64,000 nt of DNA from Natrinema sp. HArc-T2 (lineage in GTDB: Archaea > Halobacteriota > Halobacteria > Halobacteriales > Natrialbaceae), in the NCBI RefSeq assembly GCF_041821085.1, contig NZ_JBGUAZ010000004.1:124001-188000 (forward strand). Reading direction: 5' to 3'. Shown piece by piece: positions 53,773 to 62,728 of the stretch. Below the pieces are notes generated by a model. It did not search any database, had not been told where the DNA came from, and worked only from the letters and a program-made list of their open reading frames with translations. The translations under genes and the position numbers were made by a program. Position 1 is the first letter of the stretch. Each line of letters begins with the position of its first letter.

Positions 53773-53844
53773 TGGACTCGCCGGGATTTGAACCCGGGGC
53801 CTCTTCCTTGCGAAGGAAGCGATCTGCCACTGATCTACGAGCCC
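53773..53844 (-). tRNA. tRNA-Ala (anticodon CGC)
   Basis: The 72-nt tRNA folds fully: acceptor GGGCTCG/CGAGTCC with one G-U pair, D-arm GATC-loop-GATC, anticodon stem CTTCC/GGAAG with loop TTCGCAA (CGC at positions 34-36) and T-arm CCGGG-TTCAAAT-CCCGG. The discriminator is A. No 3' CCA is encoded. Its 3' end is the attachment site of the element to its left. Confidence 0.95.
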
Positions 53845-53947
53845 TCGCACGTTCCTACCGGCGGTTTCTATTTGAGGCTTGTGTTTCGACGCTGTATCGG
53901 GACACCGACTCATGGGCGAGACTCGAGTCCGTGAAAGCCACGACCGA

Positions 53948-54631
53948 TCACGGGCGAACCGCGAGCAGGCGAGCGCGGCCAGCGAGCGCGCCGACCAGAA
54001 AGCCGGCGAAGTGAGCGAGCACGGCAACGCCGGGCGAGGCGGTCGCAAGCGTCACCCCGATCGCGAGTCCGACGAACACGAGCGCCGACAGCCAGCCCGG
54101 GACATCGACGAGCGAGGCGAGGCCGTTCGAGAGCCGGTTCGACGCGACGAGATAGCCCAGGAGGGCGAAGACGGCACCGCTGGCACCGAGGACGCCGGTC
54201 GTCGGCGCGATGGGGGCGAGCGGCAGCGCCGCAAGCGCACCCGTGAGGACGAGCTGGGCGACGCCAGCGATCGCGCCGGCGATCGCGAAGAAGACGTGAA
54301 AGCGAAGCCGAGTGGTCGCCCGGGCGACAGGCCAGCCGAAGACGAGCAGGGCGAGGCTGTTCGAGAGCAGGTGGCCGAGGCCGCTGTGGGCGTAGACGCT
54401 CGTGACGATCGTCCACGGGTTGGTCGACAGCGGCGGCGCGAGGACGAACAACATCCCCATCACGCCCGCGAATGCCGTGACTCCCTGGACGACAAAGACG
54501 AGCGCGAAGACGACGAGGAGCTCGAGGATCGGACTCGGATTCGTCGCCTCAGCGGGCGGTTGCTCGCCAGCGCCGCCAGCGGATCGCCGGGTGGACGGAG
54601 ACTGCGTTCGAGACCGCGAGCGCCGCGCCAT
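53948..54631 (-). CDS. Rhomboid-family intramembrane serine protease
   Basis: The 227-residue protein has six hydrophobic segments and a cytosolic Arg/Ser-rich N-terminus. The rhomboid active site is complete: GASG with Ser151 (149-152) and His207 in the last helix ('LAHFAGFLVG'), with the oxyanion-type 'HSGLGHLLSN' (His88, Asn91). Rhomboids cleave membrane proteins within the bilayer. Start at 54631; the 20 extra upstream residues are not rhomboid-like. Confidence 0.9.
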   Translation of the reverse strand: MARRSRSRTQSPSTRRSAGGAGEQPPAEATNPSPILELLVVFALVFVVQGVTAFAGVMGMLFVLAPPLSTNPWTIVTSVYAHSGLGHLLSNSLALLVFGWPVARATTRLRFHVFFAIAGAIAGVAQLVLTGALAALPLAPIAPTTGVLGASGAVFALLGYLVASNRLSNGLASLVDVPGWLSALVFVGLAIGVTLATASPGVAVLAHFAGFLVGALAGRARLLAVRP

Positions 54632-54722
54632 ACGGATACGTACACCGCGATGGCCAAAAGCCTCCGTCTTCACGGATACGAGGACCATCATCGCTTAGTA
54701 CAACCGCGGAATACGATATCGT

Positions 54723-56084
54723 ATGCGAACACCAGCACCCGAGAGCCGACCGGTCGCGCTGACGATCGCCGGCAGTGACTCCGGTGGCGGCGCGGGCATT
54801 CAGGCCGATCTCGCGACGATGGCCGCCCACGGCGTCTTCGGGACGTCGGCGATCACCGCCGTCACGGCCCAGAACACCCGTGGCGTCGAGTCCTCGCACG
54901 TCCTGCCGGTCGCGGAAGTCGACGCACAACTCGAGGCGGTGACCGACGACTTCGCGGTCGGCGCGGCGAAGACGGGAATGCTCGCGACGACCGAGGTCAT
55001 CGAGACCGTCGCCGAGCACGCGCAAGACTTCGACTTCCCGCTGGTGGTCGATCCCGTCATGGTCGCGACCTCCGGCGATCGGTTGCTCGAGCCCGAGGCC
55101 GAACGCGCATACGAGGAGCTGCTGGGCGCGGCAACAGTGGCGACGCCCAACGCCGACGAGGCCGAGGTCCTGACCGACATCGCCGTCACCGACGAAGCGA
55201 CTGCCCGCGAGGCCGGCGAGGCGATCCTCGAGACGGGCGTCGACGCGGTCCTGATCAAGGGCGGCCACGTCCCTGGCGAGCGGGTGCGGGACACGCTCGT
55301 TACCGACGACACCGTCCGGACGTTCGAACACCCGCGCGTCGGCACGGACGCCACTCACGGCTCCGGCTGTACGCTCGCTGCGGCGATCGCGGCCCGCCTC
55401 GCGAAAGGCGAGGCCCTCGAGCCCGCCGTGGGCGGTGCGACCGACGTCCTCGCGCGCGCGGTACGCTACTACTACGACGTGGGCGAGGGCCACGGCGCGG
55501 TCAACCACATGGCTCCGCTGCGAAACGAAGCGGCCCGAGAGCCCACCGCCGAGATGGTTCAGGCGGTCGTCGATCGGTTCGTCGACGCCGACGTGTCGGC
55601 ACTGGTCCCCGAAGTCGGGATGAACGTCGTCGGCGCGACACCGTATGCCGACTCCGTCGCCGAGACGGCTGCGGTCGAGGGACGGATCACCCGCACCCTG
55701 TCGGGGATCCAGCCCAACCGCGGCGTCCGCTTCGGTGCCTCGAGTCACGTCGCTCGTTTCCTCCTCTCCGGGCGGGAATTCTTCCCCGAGTTGCGCTTTG
55801 CAGTCAACTGCCGGTTCGACGCCGATGTCGAGGCGGCCCTCGAGGCCCTCGCGTGGCCGGTCACCGAGTACGATCGGAGCCAACAGCCCGACGAAGTCGC
55901 GGAGATCGAGGACAGCACGATGGGCTGGGGTGCCCGACAGGCCTTTGACGACCGTGACGAGCCGCCTGCTGCTATCATCGACCGCGGCGAAGTCGGGAAA
56001 GAGGCGATCGTGAAACTCGTCGCCGCCGACCCCGAGACGCTCGCCGAGCGAGCGCTGGCGCTCGAGCGGGAGGTCTCCGAATGA
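54723..56084 (+). CDS. thiDN: ThiD-ThiN fusion, HMP-P kinase and thiamine-phosphate synthase
   Basis: The 453-residue bifunctional thiamine enzyme. Its N-terminal ThiD (about 10-265) has 'TIAGSDSGGGAGIQADL' and 'GTDATHGSGCTLAAAIAA', and phosphorylates hydroxymethylpyrimidine twice. The C-terminal ThiN (about 275-445) has 'MNVVGATPYADSVAETAAVE' and 'GRITRTLSGIQPNRGVRFGA', and couples HMP-PP with thiazole phosphate. This archaeal fusion replaces ThiE. The stop overlaps the next gene's ATG (ATGA at 56081-56084). Confidence 0.95.
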   Translation: MRTPAPESRPVALTIAGSDSGGGAGIQADLATMAAHGVFGTSAITAVTAQNTRGVESSHVLPVAEVDAQLEAVTDDFAVGAAKTGMLATTEVIETVAEHAQDFDFPLVVDPVMVATSGDRLLEPEAERAYEELLGAATVATPNADEAEVLTDIAVTDEATAREAGEAILETGVDAVLIKGGHVPGERVRDTLVTDDTVRTFEHPRVGTDATHGSGCTLAAAIAARLAKGEALEPAVGGATDVLARAVRYYYDVGEGHGAVNHMAPLRNEAAREPTAEMVQAVVDRFVDADVSALVPEVGMNVVGATPYADSVAETAAVEGRITRTLSGIQPNRGVRFGASSHVARFLLSGREFFPELRFAVNCRFDADVEAALEALAWPVTEYDRSQQPDEVAEIEDSTMGWGARQAFDDRDEPPAAIIDRGEVGKEAIVKLVAADPETLAERALALEREVSE

Positions 56085-57055
56085 GCGCGACCGACCTCGA
56101 CGTTGGTGTCATCCTTCCCCAATACGGTACCGACAGCGGAACGGTTCGAGACACGGCACTCGAGGCCGAGCAGCTGGACTACGACGCGGTCTGGCTCGAG
56201 GATCACTTCCAGTCGTGGATCGGCGACCCGCGGCGGGCGACTCAGGAGTGTTGGACGACGCTGAGTGCCGTCGCCGAGGCGACCGACCGGATCCGGCTGG
56301 GAACCCTCGTGACGAGCCAGTCCTACCGCCATCCGGCCCTGCTCGCGAAGATGGCAGCGACGGTCGATCAGATCAGTGACGGTCGGCTCGAGCTCGGCCT
56401 GGGCGGGGGCTGGTACGAAGCCGAGTACGACCGCTTTGGCTACGAGTTCCGCGAGCCACCGGCCGAACGCCTGCGCCGGCTCGCCGAAACCGTCGAGATC
56501 CTGCAGGGGCTGTGGACCAACGACACCTACAGTCACGAGGGCACGCATCTCGAGGTCGACCTCGAGGACGCCTTCTGTGAGCCCCAGCCCGTCCAGGACC
56601 CACATCCGCCGATCTGGATCGGTGGCGGCGGCGAGCAGTTCACACTGCGCTACACCGCCGAGCTGGCCGACGGCTGGAACTTCGGCACGCTCGAGCCCGA
56701 GGGCTTCGCCGAGAAACTCGACGTACTCCGGGACCACTGCGAAAGCGAGGACCGATACGACGAAATCCGCAAATCCGCCGAGCTGTTCGTCTTCGTCGGC
56801 GAGACGACCGCCGCAGCCGAACGAAAGCGCGAGGGGTTCCAACAGGAGTTCCTCCCCGACGAGCCGAGCGAGCCCCGCGAGTTCTTCCTCGCGGGCTATC
56901 TGGAAACGGCACCCACCGGGACGCCCGCGGAGGTCCGCGACCGACTCGCGGACTACGCCGATGTCGGCATCGAGGAGGTTATGCTCGCGATTCCGGACGC
57001 AGCCGACGCCGAAGACGAGAGTCTGTCGTTGCTGGCCGACGAACTCGACGCCTGA
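56081..57055 (+). CDS. LLM-class flavin (F420-type) oxidoreductase
   Basis: A 324-residue TIM-barrel of the luciferase-like monooxygenase family: 'DLDVGVILPQYGTDSG', 'LGTLVTSQSYRHPALLAKMA', 'ELGLGGGWYEAEYDRFGYEF' and 'PPIWIGGGGEQFTLRYTAEL'. In haloarchaea these usually use F420, and the electron donor here is inferred. It overlaps thiDN, so it is co-translated with thiamine synthesis, though no thiamine role is established. Confidence 0.88.
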   Translation: MSATDLDVGVILPQYGTDSGTVRDTALEAEQLDYDAVWLEDHFQSWIGDPRRATQECWTTLSAVAEATDRIRLGTLVTSQSYRHPALLAKMAATVDQISDGRLELGLGGGWYEAEYDRFGYEFREPPAERLRRLAETVEILQGLWTNDTYSHEGTHLEVDLEDAFCEPQPVQDPHPPIWIGGGGEQFTLRYTAELADGWNFGTLEPEGFAEKLDVLRDHCESEDRYDEIRKSAELFVFVGETTAAAERKREGFQQEFLPDEPSEPREFFLAGYLETAPTGTPAEVRDRLADYADVGIEEVMLAIPDAADAEDESLSLLADELDA

Positions 57056-57160
57056 CGACCGGCAGTCGGACGGGATCGGATCGCTCGCGGATGGCGGCGA
57101 CATGTTCAGTGCCGCGCAATCGACAGCAGAGCTATACGGCAGGCGTGAGACACTTCCGGT

Positions 57161-58582
57161 ATGAGCGATCCGTCGTCGGTCGGTGGGACCAACGTCGAGG
57201 GAGAGTCACCACAGATCGAGCCGACGGTCGAGACCGACGAGGCGACGATCACCGACGACGCCGAACTCGAGCGGACGCTCGGGCTGACCGGCGGCCTCGC
57301 CATCGGGATCGGGACGATGATCGGCGCGGGGATCTTCGTGTTCCCGGGGCTGGCGGCCGGTCGAGCCGGCCCCGCCGCGGCGGGCTCGTTCGCGATCGGT
57401 GCGCTCGTTGCCCTGCTAGTCGCGCTGCCGGCATCCGAACTCGCGACGGCGATGCCCAAAAGCGGCGGTGGCTACTACTACATCTCGCGCGGGCTGGGAA
57501 CGCTACCCGGTGCCGTCGTCGGGCTCTCGCTGTGGTTCGGACTGGTGTTCGCGACGGCGTTCTATCTCGTTGGCTTCGGCTACTACGCCGTCGACACGCT
57601 CGCGGAACTCGGCGTCACGGTCGGTGATGGCCTCGTTATTCCGCTGGCGCTGCTGTTCGGCGCGAGCGTGACCGTCCTGAACGTGACGGGGACGGAAAAC
57701 GCGGCGAAGCTGCAAAACGGGATCGTCGCACTGTTGCTGTCGATCCTGATCGTGTTCCTCGGCTACGGCGGACTCGATGCGGTCGGACTCGTCGGCGAGC
57801 CGTCCGCACCCGAACAGTTCGCCCCGTTCGGGACGATGCCAGTGTTGACGACCGCAGCGCTCGTGTTCACCTCGTATCTCGGCTTCGCGCAGGTGGCGAC
57901 CGTCGCCGGCGAGATGCGCGATCCCGGGCGCAACCTGCCGCTGGCGATGGTCGGATCCGTGCTCGTCGTCGGCGTCCTTTACGTCGCAGCGATCTTCGTC
58001 GCGACCAGCGCCTTCGGCAGCGAGCGACTCGCGGGATTCGGTGAGACGGCAATGGTCGAGGTCGGTCGCCACTACTTCGGCTCGATCGGCGCGGTCGCGA
58101 TCGTCGTCGGCGGCCTGCTCGCGACGATGTCCAGTGCCAACGCGTCGGTCCTCAGCACGTCGCGAGCCATCTACGCGGTCTCGAAAGACGCCCTGTTGCC
58201 GCGGCGGGCGAGCCACATCAACCTGCGATACGGCACCCCACACGTCGCGCTGGGAATGGCCGGCGGACCGATCCTCGCACTGGTTGCGACCGGTCGTGTG
58301 GAACTGCTCGCGGAGGTCGCTTCGTTTCTCCATCTGATCGCGTACGGACTGCTCTGTGTGGCGTTGCTCGCACTGCGGCGAAACGAACCGGCGTGGTACG
58401 ATCCCGACTTCCGGGTCCCCGGCTATCCCGTCGTTCCGATACTCGGCGCGCTCGCCAGTTTCGTCCTGCTTGGCTTCATGCAGCCGGCGTCACAGCTCGT
58501 CGGCATCGCCATTATGGTCGCGACCGCCGGCTGGTACGCCTACTACGGTCGTGACGTGACGCTGAAGGGGGTGGTCGAATGA
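57161..58582 (+). CDS. APC-family amino acid permease
   Basis: The 473-residue permease has an acidic N-terminal tail (1-35) and about 12 helices. APC signatures include 'GGLAIGIGTMIGAGIFVFPG' in TM1, 'LPKSGGGYYYISRGLG'-like 'PASELATAMPKSGGGYYY', and 'TSYLGFAQVATVAGEMRDP'. It moves amino acids across the membrane; the substrate is unknown. The next gene, a Usp protein, overlaps by ATGA (58579-58582), a frequent haloarchaeal arrangement. Confidence 0.92.
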   Translation: MSDPSSVGGTNVEGESPQIEPTVETDEATITDDAELERTLGLTGGLAIGIGTMIGAGIFVFPGLAAGRAGPAAAGSFAIGALVALLVALPASELATAMPKSGGGYYYISRGLGTLPGAVVGLSLWFGLVFATAFYLVGFGYYAVDTLAELGVTVGDGLVIPLALLFGASVTVLNVTGTENAAKLQNGIVALLLSILIVFLGYGGLDAVGLVGEPSAPEQFAPFGTMPVLTTAALVFTSYLGFAQVATVAGEMRDPGRNLPLAMVGSVLVVGVLYVAAIFVATSAFGSERLAGFGETAMVEVGRHYFGSIGAVAIVVGGLLATMSSANASVLSTSRAIYAVSKDALLPRRASHINLRYGTPHVALGMAGGPILALVATGRVELLAEVASFLHLIAYGLLCVALLALRRNEPAWYDPDFRVPGYPVVPILGALASFVLLGFMQPASQLVGIAIMVATAGWYAYYGRDVTLKGVVE

Positions 58583-59283
58583 GCCGCGTCCTCGTTCCGC
58601 TGGCGATCCTCGAGAGCGAATCGGTCTCGACCGGCCTGCCGACGCTGCTCGCGACGATGGACGTGACCGTGCTGGGCTATCACGTCCTGCCAGAGCAGAC
58701 GCCACCCGATCAGGCGCGGCTGCAGTACGAGGACAGAGCGACCGACGCGCTCGTCGATCTCGAGGCGGCGTTCGAAGCCGCCGGCGGCAGCGCCGACCAC
58801 CGTCTCGTGTTCACTCACGACCGGGAGCAAACGATCGATCGGATCGCCGACGACACAGCCGCCGACGCCTACGCCATCACCGGTACGACCGGGCCGGTCG
58901 ATCGCTTCCTCGTGACGCTTTCCGGTGACGTGGCCGTCGACCGGATCACCGCGTTCGTCACGGAACTGGTCGGCGACCGCGAAATCGGCGTCACGCTCGT
59001 CCTTGCGACCGACGACGAACCCAGTGGCCGGGACTCGCTCGAGGCGGCTGCCGACTCACTCGCCGGACACGGTATCGACGTCGCAACCGAACTCGTCGTC
59101 GGCGAGCCACCGCTCGAGGCGCTGCTTGCGGCTGCAGTCGGCCACGACGCGATCGTCATGGGCGAGCAGGCACCGTCGCTGCGGTCGTTCCTCCTCGGTG
59201 AGGACGCCGAGCGGGTCGCAGCCGAGTCGGTTGGGCCGGTCCTCGTCGTCCGCGAGCACCGCGACGAGACAGCAGCCGAGTGA
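58579..59283 (+). CDS. Usp-like protein coupled to APC permease
   Basis: The 234-residue protein is a two-domain HUP/Usp-like fold. The N-terminal part (1 to about 120) is degenerate, without a nucleotide loop. The C-terminal part ends with 'VMGEQAPSLRSFLLGEDAER', a Usp loop lacking GS. It is translationally coupled to the APC permease, and may regulate it. It is a paralogue of the gene at 61535 (both have 'LGYHxxPxQTxPxQAR'). Confidence 0.8.
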   Translation: MSRVLVPLAILESESVSTGLPTLLATMDVTVLGYHVLPEQTPPDQARLQYEDRATDALVDLEAAFEAAGGSADHRLVFTHDREQTIDRIADDTAADAYAITGTTGPVDRFLVTLSGDVAVDRITAFVTELVGDREIGVTLVLATDDEPSGRDSLEAAADSLAGHGIDVATELVVGEPPLEALLAAAVGHDAIVMGEQAPSLRSFLLGEDAERVAAESVGPVLVVREHRDETAAE

Positions 59284-59313
59284 GAGCAGCGGGCTGTCGT
59301 GATCGCTCGAGCG

Positions 59314-61470
59314 TTAGTCGGTTGGGAGTTCGACGACGAACACGGCACCACGGGGCTCGTTGTCCTCGACGCGGACGTGACCGCCGTAGATGTCGACGAG
59401 CGTCGCGACGAGATAGAGGCCCAGTCCCGTCCCGGCGCTCTCCGCGCCTTTCGTTCCTTTGGCAAAGATTTCGTCTTTCTGCTCGTCGGAGATACCGGGC
59501 CCGTTATCGGCGACACGAACGACGACGGTCTCGTCACGCTCGGTTACGTCGACCGTCACGGTGGGAACCCCTCGGTCGTTGTGCTGGATCGCGTTGGTCA
59601 ACAGGTTCCGAAAGATCGAGTGGAGCATGTCGTCGGCGAGGACCGTCGTTCGCGGAATCGTTCCGTCGACGGTGATCGCGGCGGTCGCATGCTCCGAGCG
59701 CACCCGTTCGAGTTCGCTCTCGAGGGTATGTCGAAGGTCGACACGGGTTCGGTTTTCGTCCGTCGAGAGCATCACCTCGGACATGTCGCGTGCCGTCTGT
59801 GTCAACTCGACGGCGTGAGTGGCGCTCTCGTGAATCGTCTCGAGGTACTCGCGACCCGCGTCGTCGACGTGGTCACGGAGGAAGTCCGCATAGGCGGTCA
59901 CGAGCTGGAGGTCGTTGCGGATGTCGTGGCGCAGCATCTGGTTCAACACGTCGAGGTTGTCGCGCTGTTCTTTCAGGCGCTGTTCGTAGCGCTTTCGCTC
60001 CGTGATGTCCTGGATCACACCATCGAAGACGGTCGTGCCGTCGACATCCCTGGTGATTGCCGTGACAGCGCCCCAGAGTGGCTCGCCACAAAGCGTCGTT
60101 AGCTCGAGTTCCGCCTCCGTCACGACACCCTGCTCGCGCAGGCGCTCGCTAAAGGCCGCGCGTTCGTCGGGGTCGGCATACAGCTCCCGGACGGAGTGCT
60201 CACAGAGCGTGGCCGCCGAATCCGCATCGAAAATCTCGGCCATCGCATCGTTGACGAGCCGAAACTGGCCCGTCTCCCCGGGCGTGTTCTGATAGACGCC
60301 GATCGGGAGGTTCTCGACGAGGCGTTCGTAGCGCTCGAGTTGTCGTTCGCGTTCCTTGCGCTCGGTGATGTCCTGAACGACCTTGTGGACGTGTTCGGTT
60401 CCCGCCTCGTCTTCCGCGAGCGAGGCCGTGATCATCACGTCGATGGGATCGCCAGCGAGGGGCTCGAGTGTCACTTCGTGTGTCACGGACTCGGCATCGG
60501 TGTCTCGAAGCGCCTCGACGAGGGCCGCCCGCGCGTCTGGGTCCGCATAGAAGTCAGCGACACGCCGGTCTTGTAACTGGTCGGCGGAATCGACACCCAA
60601 CAGTGACGCGAGGGCCGGATTTGCGTACTCGAAGGTCCCTTCTGGAGACGGTTCGGTTCGAAACACGCCGCTGGGGACGGTCTTCAGGAGGTGGTCGGCG
60701 AGTTCGAGCGCCTGTCGACTCTCGACCCGTTCGGTCACGTCTTCCTGAAAGCCGACGTAGTTCGTCACCGTCCCCTCGTCGTCGCGAATCGGTGCGATCG
60801 TCACACGATTCCAGAACACGGTGCCGTCTGCGCGGTAGTTTTTGAGTTCGACTGTAATCGGCTCGTCGGCTCCGATCGCCGCACGCATTTCGTCGACTGG
60901 CTCAGTTCGCGTCTCCGGCCCCTGCAGGAACCGACAGTTCCGTCCGACGGCCTCGGCTGCCGAGTAGCCGGTGACCTCCTCGAACCCCTCGTTGACGTAG
61001 AGCAGCGGATTGTCCGGCTGTTCGGGATCGCTGATCGTGATCCCGATCGGTGCGGTGTCGATCGCCCGCGATTTCAACGCGAGGTCGGGAGCGCCCGTCC
61101 GGGCACCGTCGTCCGTGGCCGCCGTGAGCCGCGCGAGGACGTATCGCTCGCCGTCGGTCGACATCGGCGACAGCCGGACAGCAAACGGTTCGACCGTCTC
61201 CTGCCCGGTTCGGAGCAGCCACGTCAGCGTGGCGTCGTCGTCTGGCTCGAGCGGTGGCACCGGATCGCCACCCCCTCTGCGGACCCCGTCTATGAGCGCC
61301 GTTACATCGCGCTCGAGTAGTGCCTCGTACTCGTGGCCGACGATCTCGCAGGCCCGTTCGTTACACTCGTGGATCCGATTCGTGTCCGGATCGAGCACCA
61401 AGAGACCGTCAGGGGCGTCGTCAAATACCGTCTCGTAGGCCGATGCCGACAGCGGCATGCCAAGTGCCAT
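59314..61470 (-). CDS. Sensor histidine kinase with LOV and PAS domains
   Basis: The 718-residue cytosolic kinase has four PAS-type modules: about 12-118, 130-248, 258-372 and 380-492. The second is a LOV domain: photoactive Cys179 in 'GRNCRFLQG' with flavin-contacting Asn211, Asn221 and Gln242. The kinase core has His515 ('LRHDIRND'), the N box 'NLLTNAIQHND', 'DNGPGI' and 'GTGLGLYL'. No receiver or HAMP domain. A blue-light input is expected. The ATG at 61458 is an alternative start. No response regulator lies nearby. Confidence 0.92.
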   Translation of the reverse strand: MALGMPLSASAYETVFDDAPDGLLVLDPDTNRIHECNERACEIVGHEYEALLERDVTALIDGVRRGGGDPVPPLEPDDDATLTWLLRTGQETVEPFAVRLSPMSTDGERYVLARLTAATDDGARTGAPDLALKSRAIDTAPIGITISDPEQPDNPLLYVNEGFEEVTGYSAAEAVGRNCRFLQGPETRTEPVDEMRAAIGADEPITVELKNYRADGTVFWNRVTIAPIRDDEGTVTNYVGFQEDVTERVESRQALELADHLLKTVPSGVFRTEPSPEGTFEYANPALASLLGVDSADQLQDRRVADFYADPDARAALVEALRDTDAESVTHEVTLEPLAGDPIDVMITASLAEDEAGTEHVHKVVQDITERKERERQLERYERLVENLPIGVYQNTPGETGQFRLVNDAMAEIFDADSAATLCEHSVRELYADPDERAAFSERLREQGVVTEAELELTTLCGEPLWGAVTAITRDVDGTTVFDGVIQDITERKRYEQRLKEQRDNLDVLNQMLRHDIRNDLQLVTAYADFLRDHVDDAGREYLETIHESATHAVELTQTARDMSEVMLSTDENRTRVDLRHTLESELERVRSEHATAAITVDGTIPRTTVLADDMLHSIFRNLLTNAIQHNDRGVPTVTVDVTERDETVVVRVADNGPGISDEQKDEIFAKGTKGAESAGTGLGLYLVATLVDIYGGHVRVEDNEPRGAVFVVELPTD

Positions 61471-61534
61471 GAACGCACTCGAGTTAACCGTTGTGCGTCT
61501 CGGCTGGCCGCCGGCTGGTGGTTCGATCGATCCG

Positions 61535-62299
61535 TTACTGGTCCTCGTCGGGTGCCGTCGGCTCGTCGGCGTCGGACTCGAGGTACTCGCCGCGAATCAC
61601 CACCACCGGATCGACCGTCCGTCGCGCCAGCCGTTTCGCTCGATCCCGGAAGATAGCTCGCTGGATCGAGGGACGACTTTCGCCGGCGACCAGCAAGTCG
61701 TGGTCGGCAGACGCCTCGACGATCGCCGCCGTCGGCGAGTCGTCGACGACGACCGTGCTGTCGATCCGATCGTCGTCGACGCCCACGTCGATCAGTTCCG
61801 AACGCGCCGTCTCGAGCAGTTCCGTTCCCGCCGCACGATCCGATTCGTCAGCTGCGACGTGAAAGAGAGTAAGCTCGAGCTCCGTGTCGGTGAGAATCGT
61901 CGCGAGCAGGCGGGCGATGTACTCGACGTTGACATCGCTCCGGAGCGCGACGAGGACCGTCTCGAGGACGGGTGCCGGATTGAGTATCAACACGGCGTCA
62001 CAGGCGTCTTCGACGGCGACGCGCTCGAACGTTTTCAGCCGATCGTGGGTAAACGCCAGCCGTGAGGAGACATCACAGCCGGCGTCCTCGAAGACCGTCC
62101 GCAGTTCCTCGAGGTCGGCTCGTGTGCGATCGCCGTACTTGTCGCGTGCCTGCTCGGGGGCGGTCTGGTCGGGGATTTCGTGATAGCCAAGCAGGACGAC
62201 CGGGATCGACGCGAACGCGTCGACGATCGGTTCCGGAACGGCCTCGCCCTCGAGAACGTCGACCGGAATCAATACGCGATGATCGCGAGGCGGTGACAT
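61535..62299 (-). CDS. Usp-like two-domain protein
   Basis: The 254-residue paralogue of the gene at 58579. N-terminal 'VLIPVDVLEGEAVPEP' and 'LGYHEIPDQTAPEQARDKYG' are shared, the N-domain is degenerate, and the C-domain has 'LVAGESRPSIQRAIFRDRAK', a modified loop. The acidic tail ends 'DEPTAPDEDQ'. It has no adjacent permease, unlike its paralogue. It is upstream of the histidine kinase gene. Confidence 0.75.
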   Translation of the reverse strand: MSPPRDHRVLIPVDVLEGEAVPEPIVDAFASIPVVLLGYHEIPDQTAPEQARDKYGDRTRADLEELRTVFEDAGCDVSSRLAFTHDRLKTFERVAVEDACDAVLILNPAPVLETVLVALRSDVNVEYIARLLATILTDTELELTLFHVAADESDRAAGTELLETARSELIDVGVDDDRIDSTVVVDDSPTAAIVEASADHDLLVAGESRPSIQRAIFRDRAKRLARRTVDPVVVIRGEYLESDADEPTAPDEDQ

Positions 62300-62404
62300 G
62301 AGACGAGTTCCATTACTCTACCACGGTGAGCGTAATATACCCCTCCCGAATCTATCAGATCGTGTGTCAACAGCTAGTTTTCAGTGGTTCCGATACTGCG
62401 GCAC

Positions 62405-62728
62405 ATGGTCGAGAGTCCGTTCGGCGTGGAGATCGAAGTCGGCGACGTGATCGACGCCGAACCGTTCCCTGATGCGGAGAAGCCGAAGATGACGAAACTC
62501 TGGATCGATCTCGGTGACGCCGAGCTCCAGTCCGCCGCCCAACTGAACCACCACTACGACGCCGCGGAACTCGTCGGTCGCCAGGTGCTCTGTGCGACGA
62601 ATCTCGGGTCAGTGCGGATCGCGGGATTCAAATCCGAAGCGCTGACCGTCGGCGTCCCCAGCGAGGAGGGGTATCCCGTGTTGGTCTCGCCCGACGACGA
62701 CGTGCCGCTGGGCGGAACGCTGTACTAA
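62405..62728 (+). CDS. CsaA-type tRNA-binding (EMAP/Trbp) domain protein
   Basis: The 107-residue OB-fold protein starts 'MVESPFGVEIEVGDVIDAEP' and has the tRNA-binding pattern 'FPDAEKPKMTKLWIDLGDAE', 'AAQLNHHYDAAELVGRQVLC' and 'ATNLGSVRIAGFKSEALTVG'. CsaA and Trbp111 bind tRNA and have chaperone activity in bacteria. The start at 62405 is the ATG after a short 7-residue extension. Confidence 0.88.
   Translation: MVESPFGVEIEVGDVIDAEPFPDAEKPKMTKLWIDLGDAELQSAAQLNHHYDAAELVGRQVLCATNLGSVRIAGFKSEALTVGVPSEEGYPVLVSPDDDVPLGGTLY

Larger units (their letters stand above)
49263..53786. mobile_element. Integrated element at tRNA-Ala(CGC)
   Basis: ATGGACTCGCCGGGA occurs at 49263-49277 (attL) and at 53772-53786, inside the 3' end of tRNA-Ala (attR). 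Beyond the 15-bp core the left copy keeps scattered tRNA-like identity (CACCCG, GGGCCTC). Between them lie an integrase next to attL, three further genes, lower GC, and a candidate structured RNA. The size is about 4.5 kb, with no replication or capsid gene recognised. It may be a satellite or a decayed pro-virus. Confidence 0.75.
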
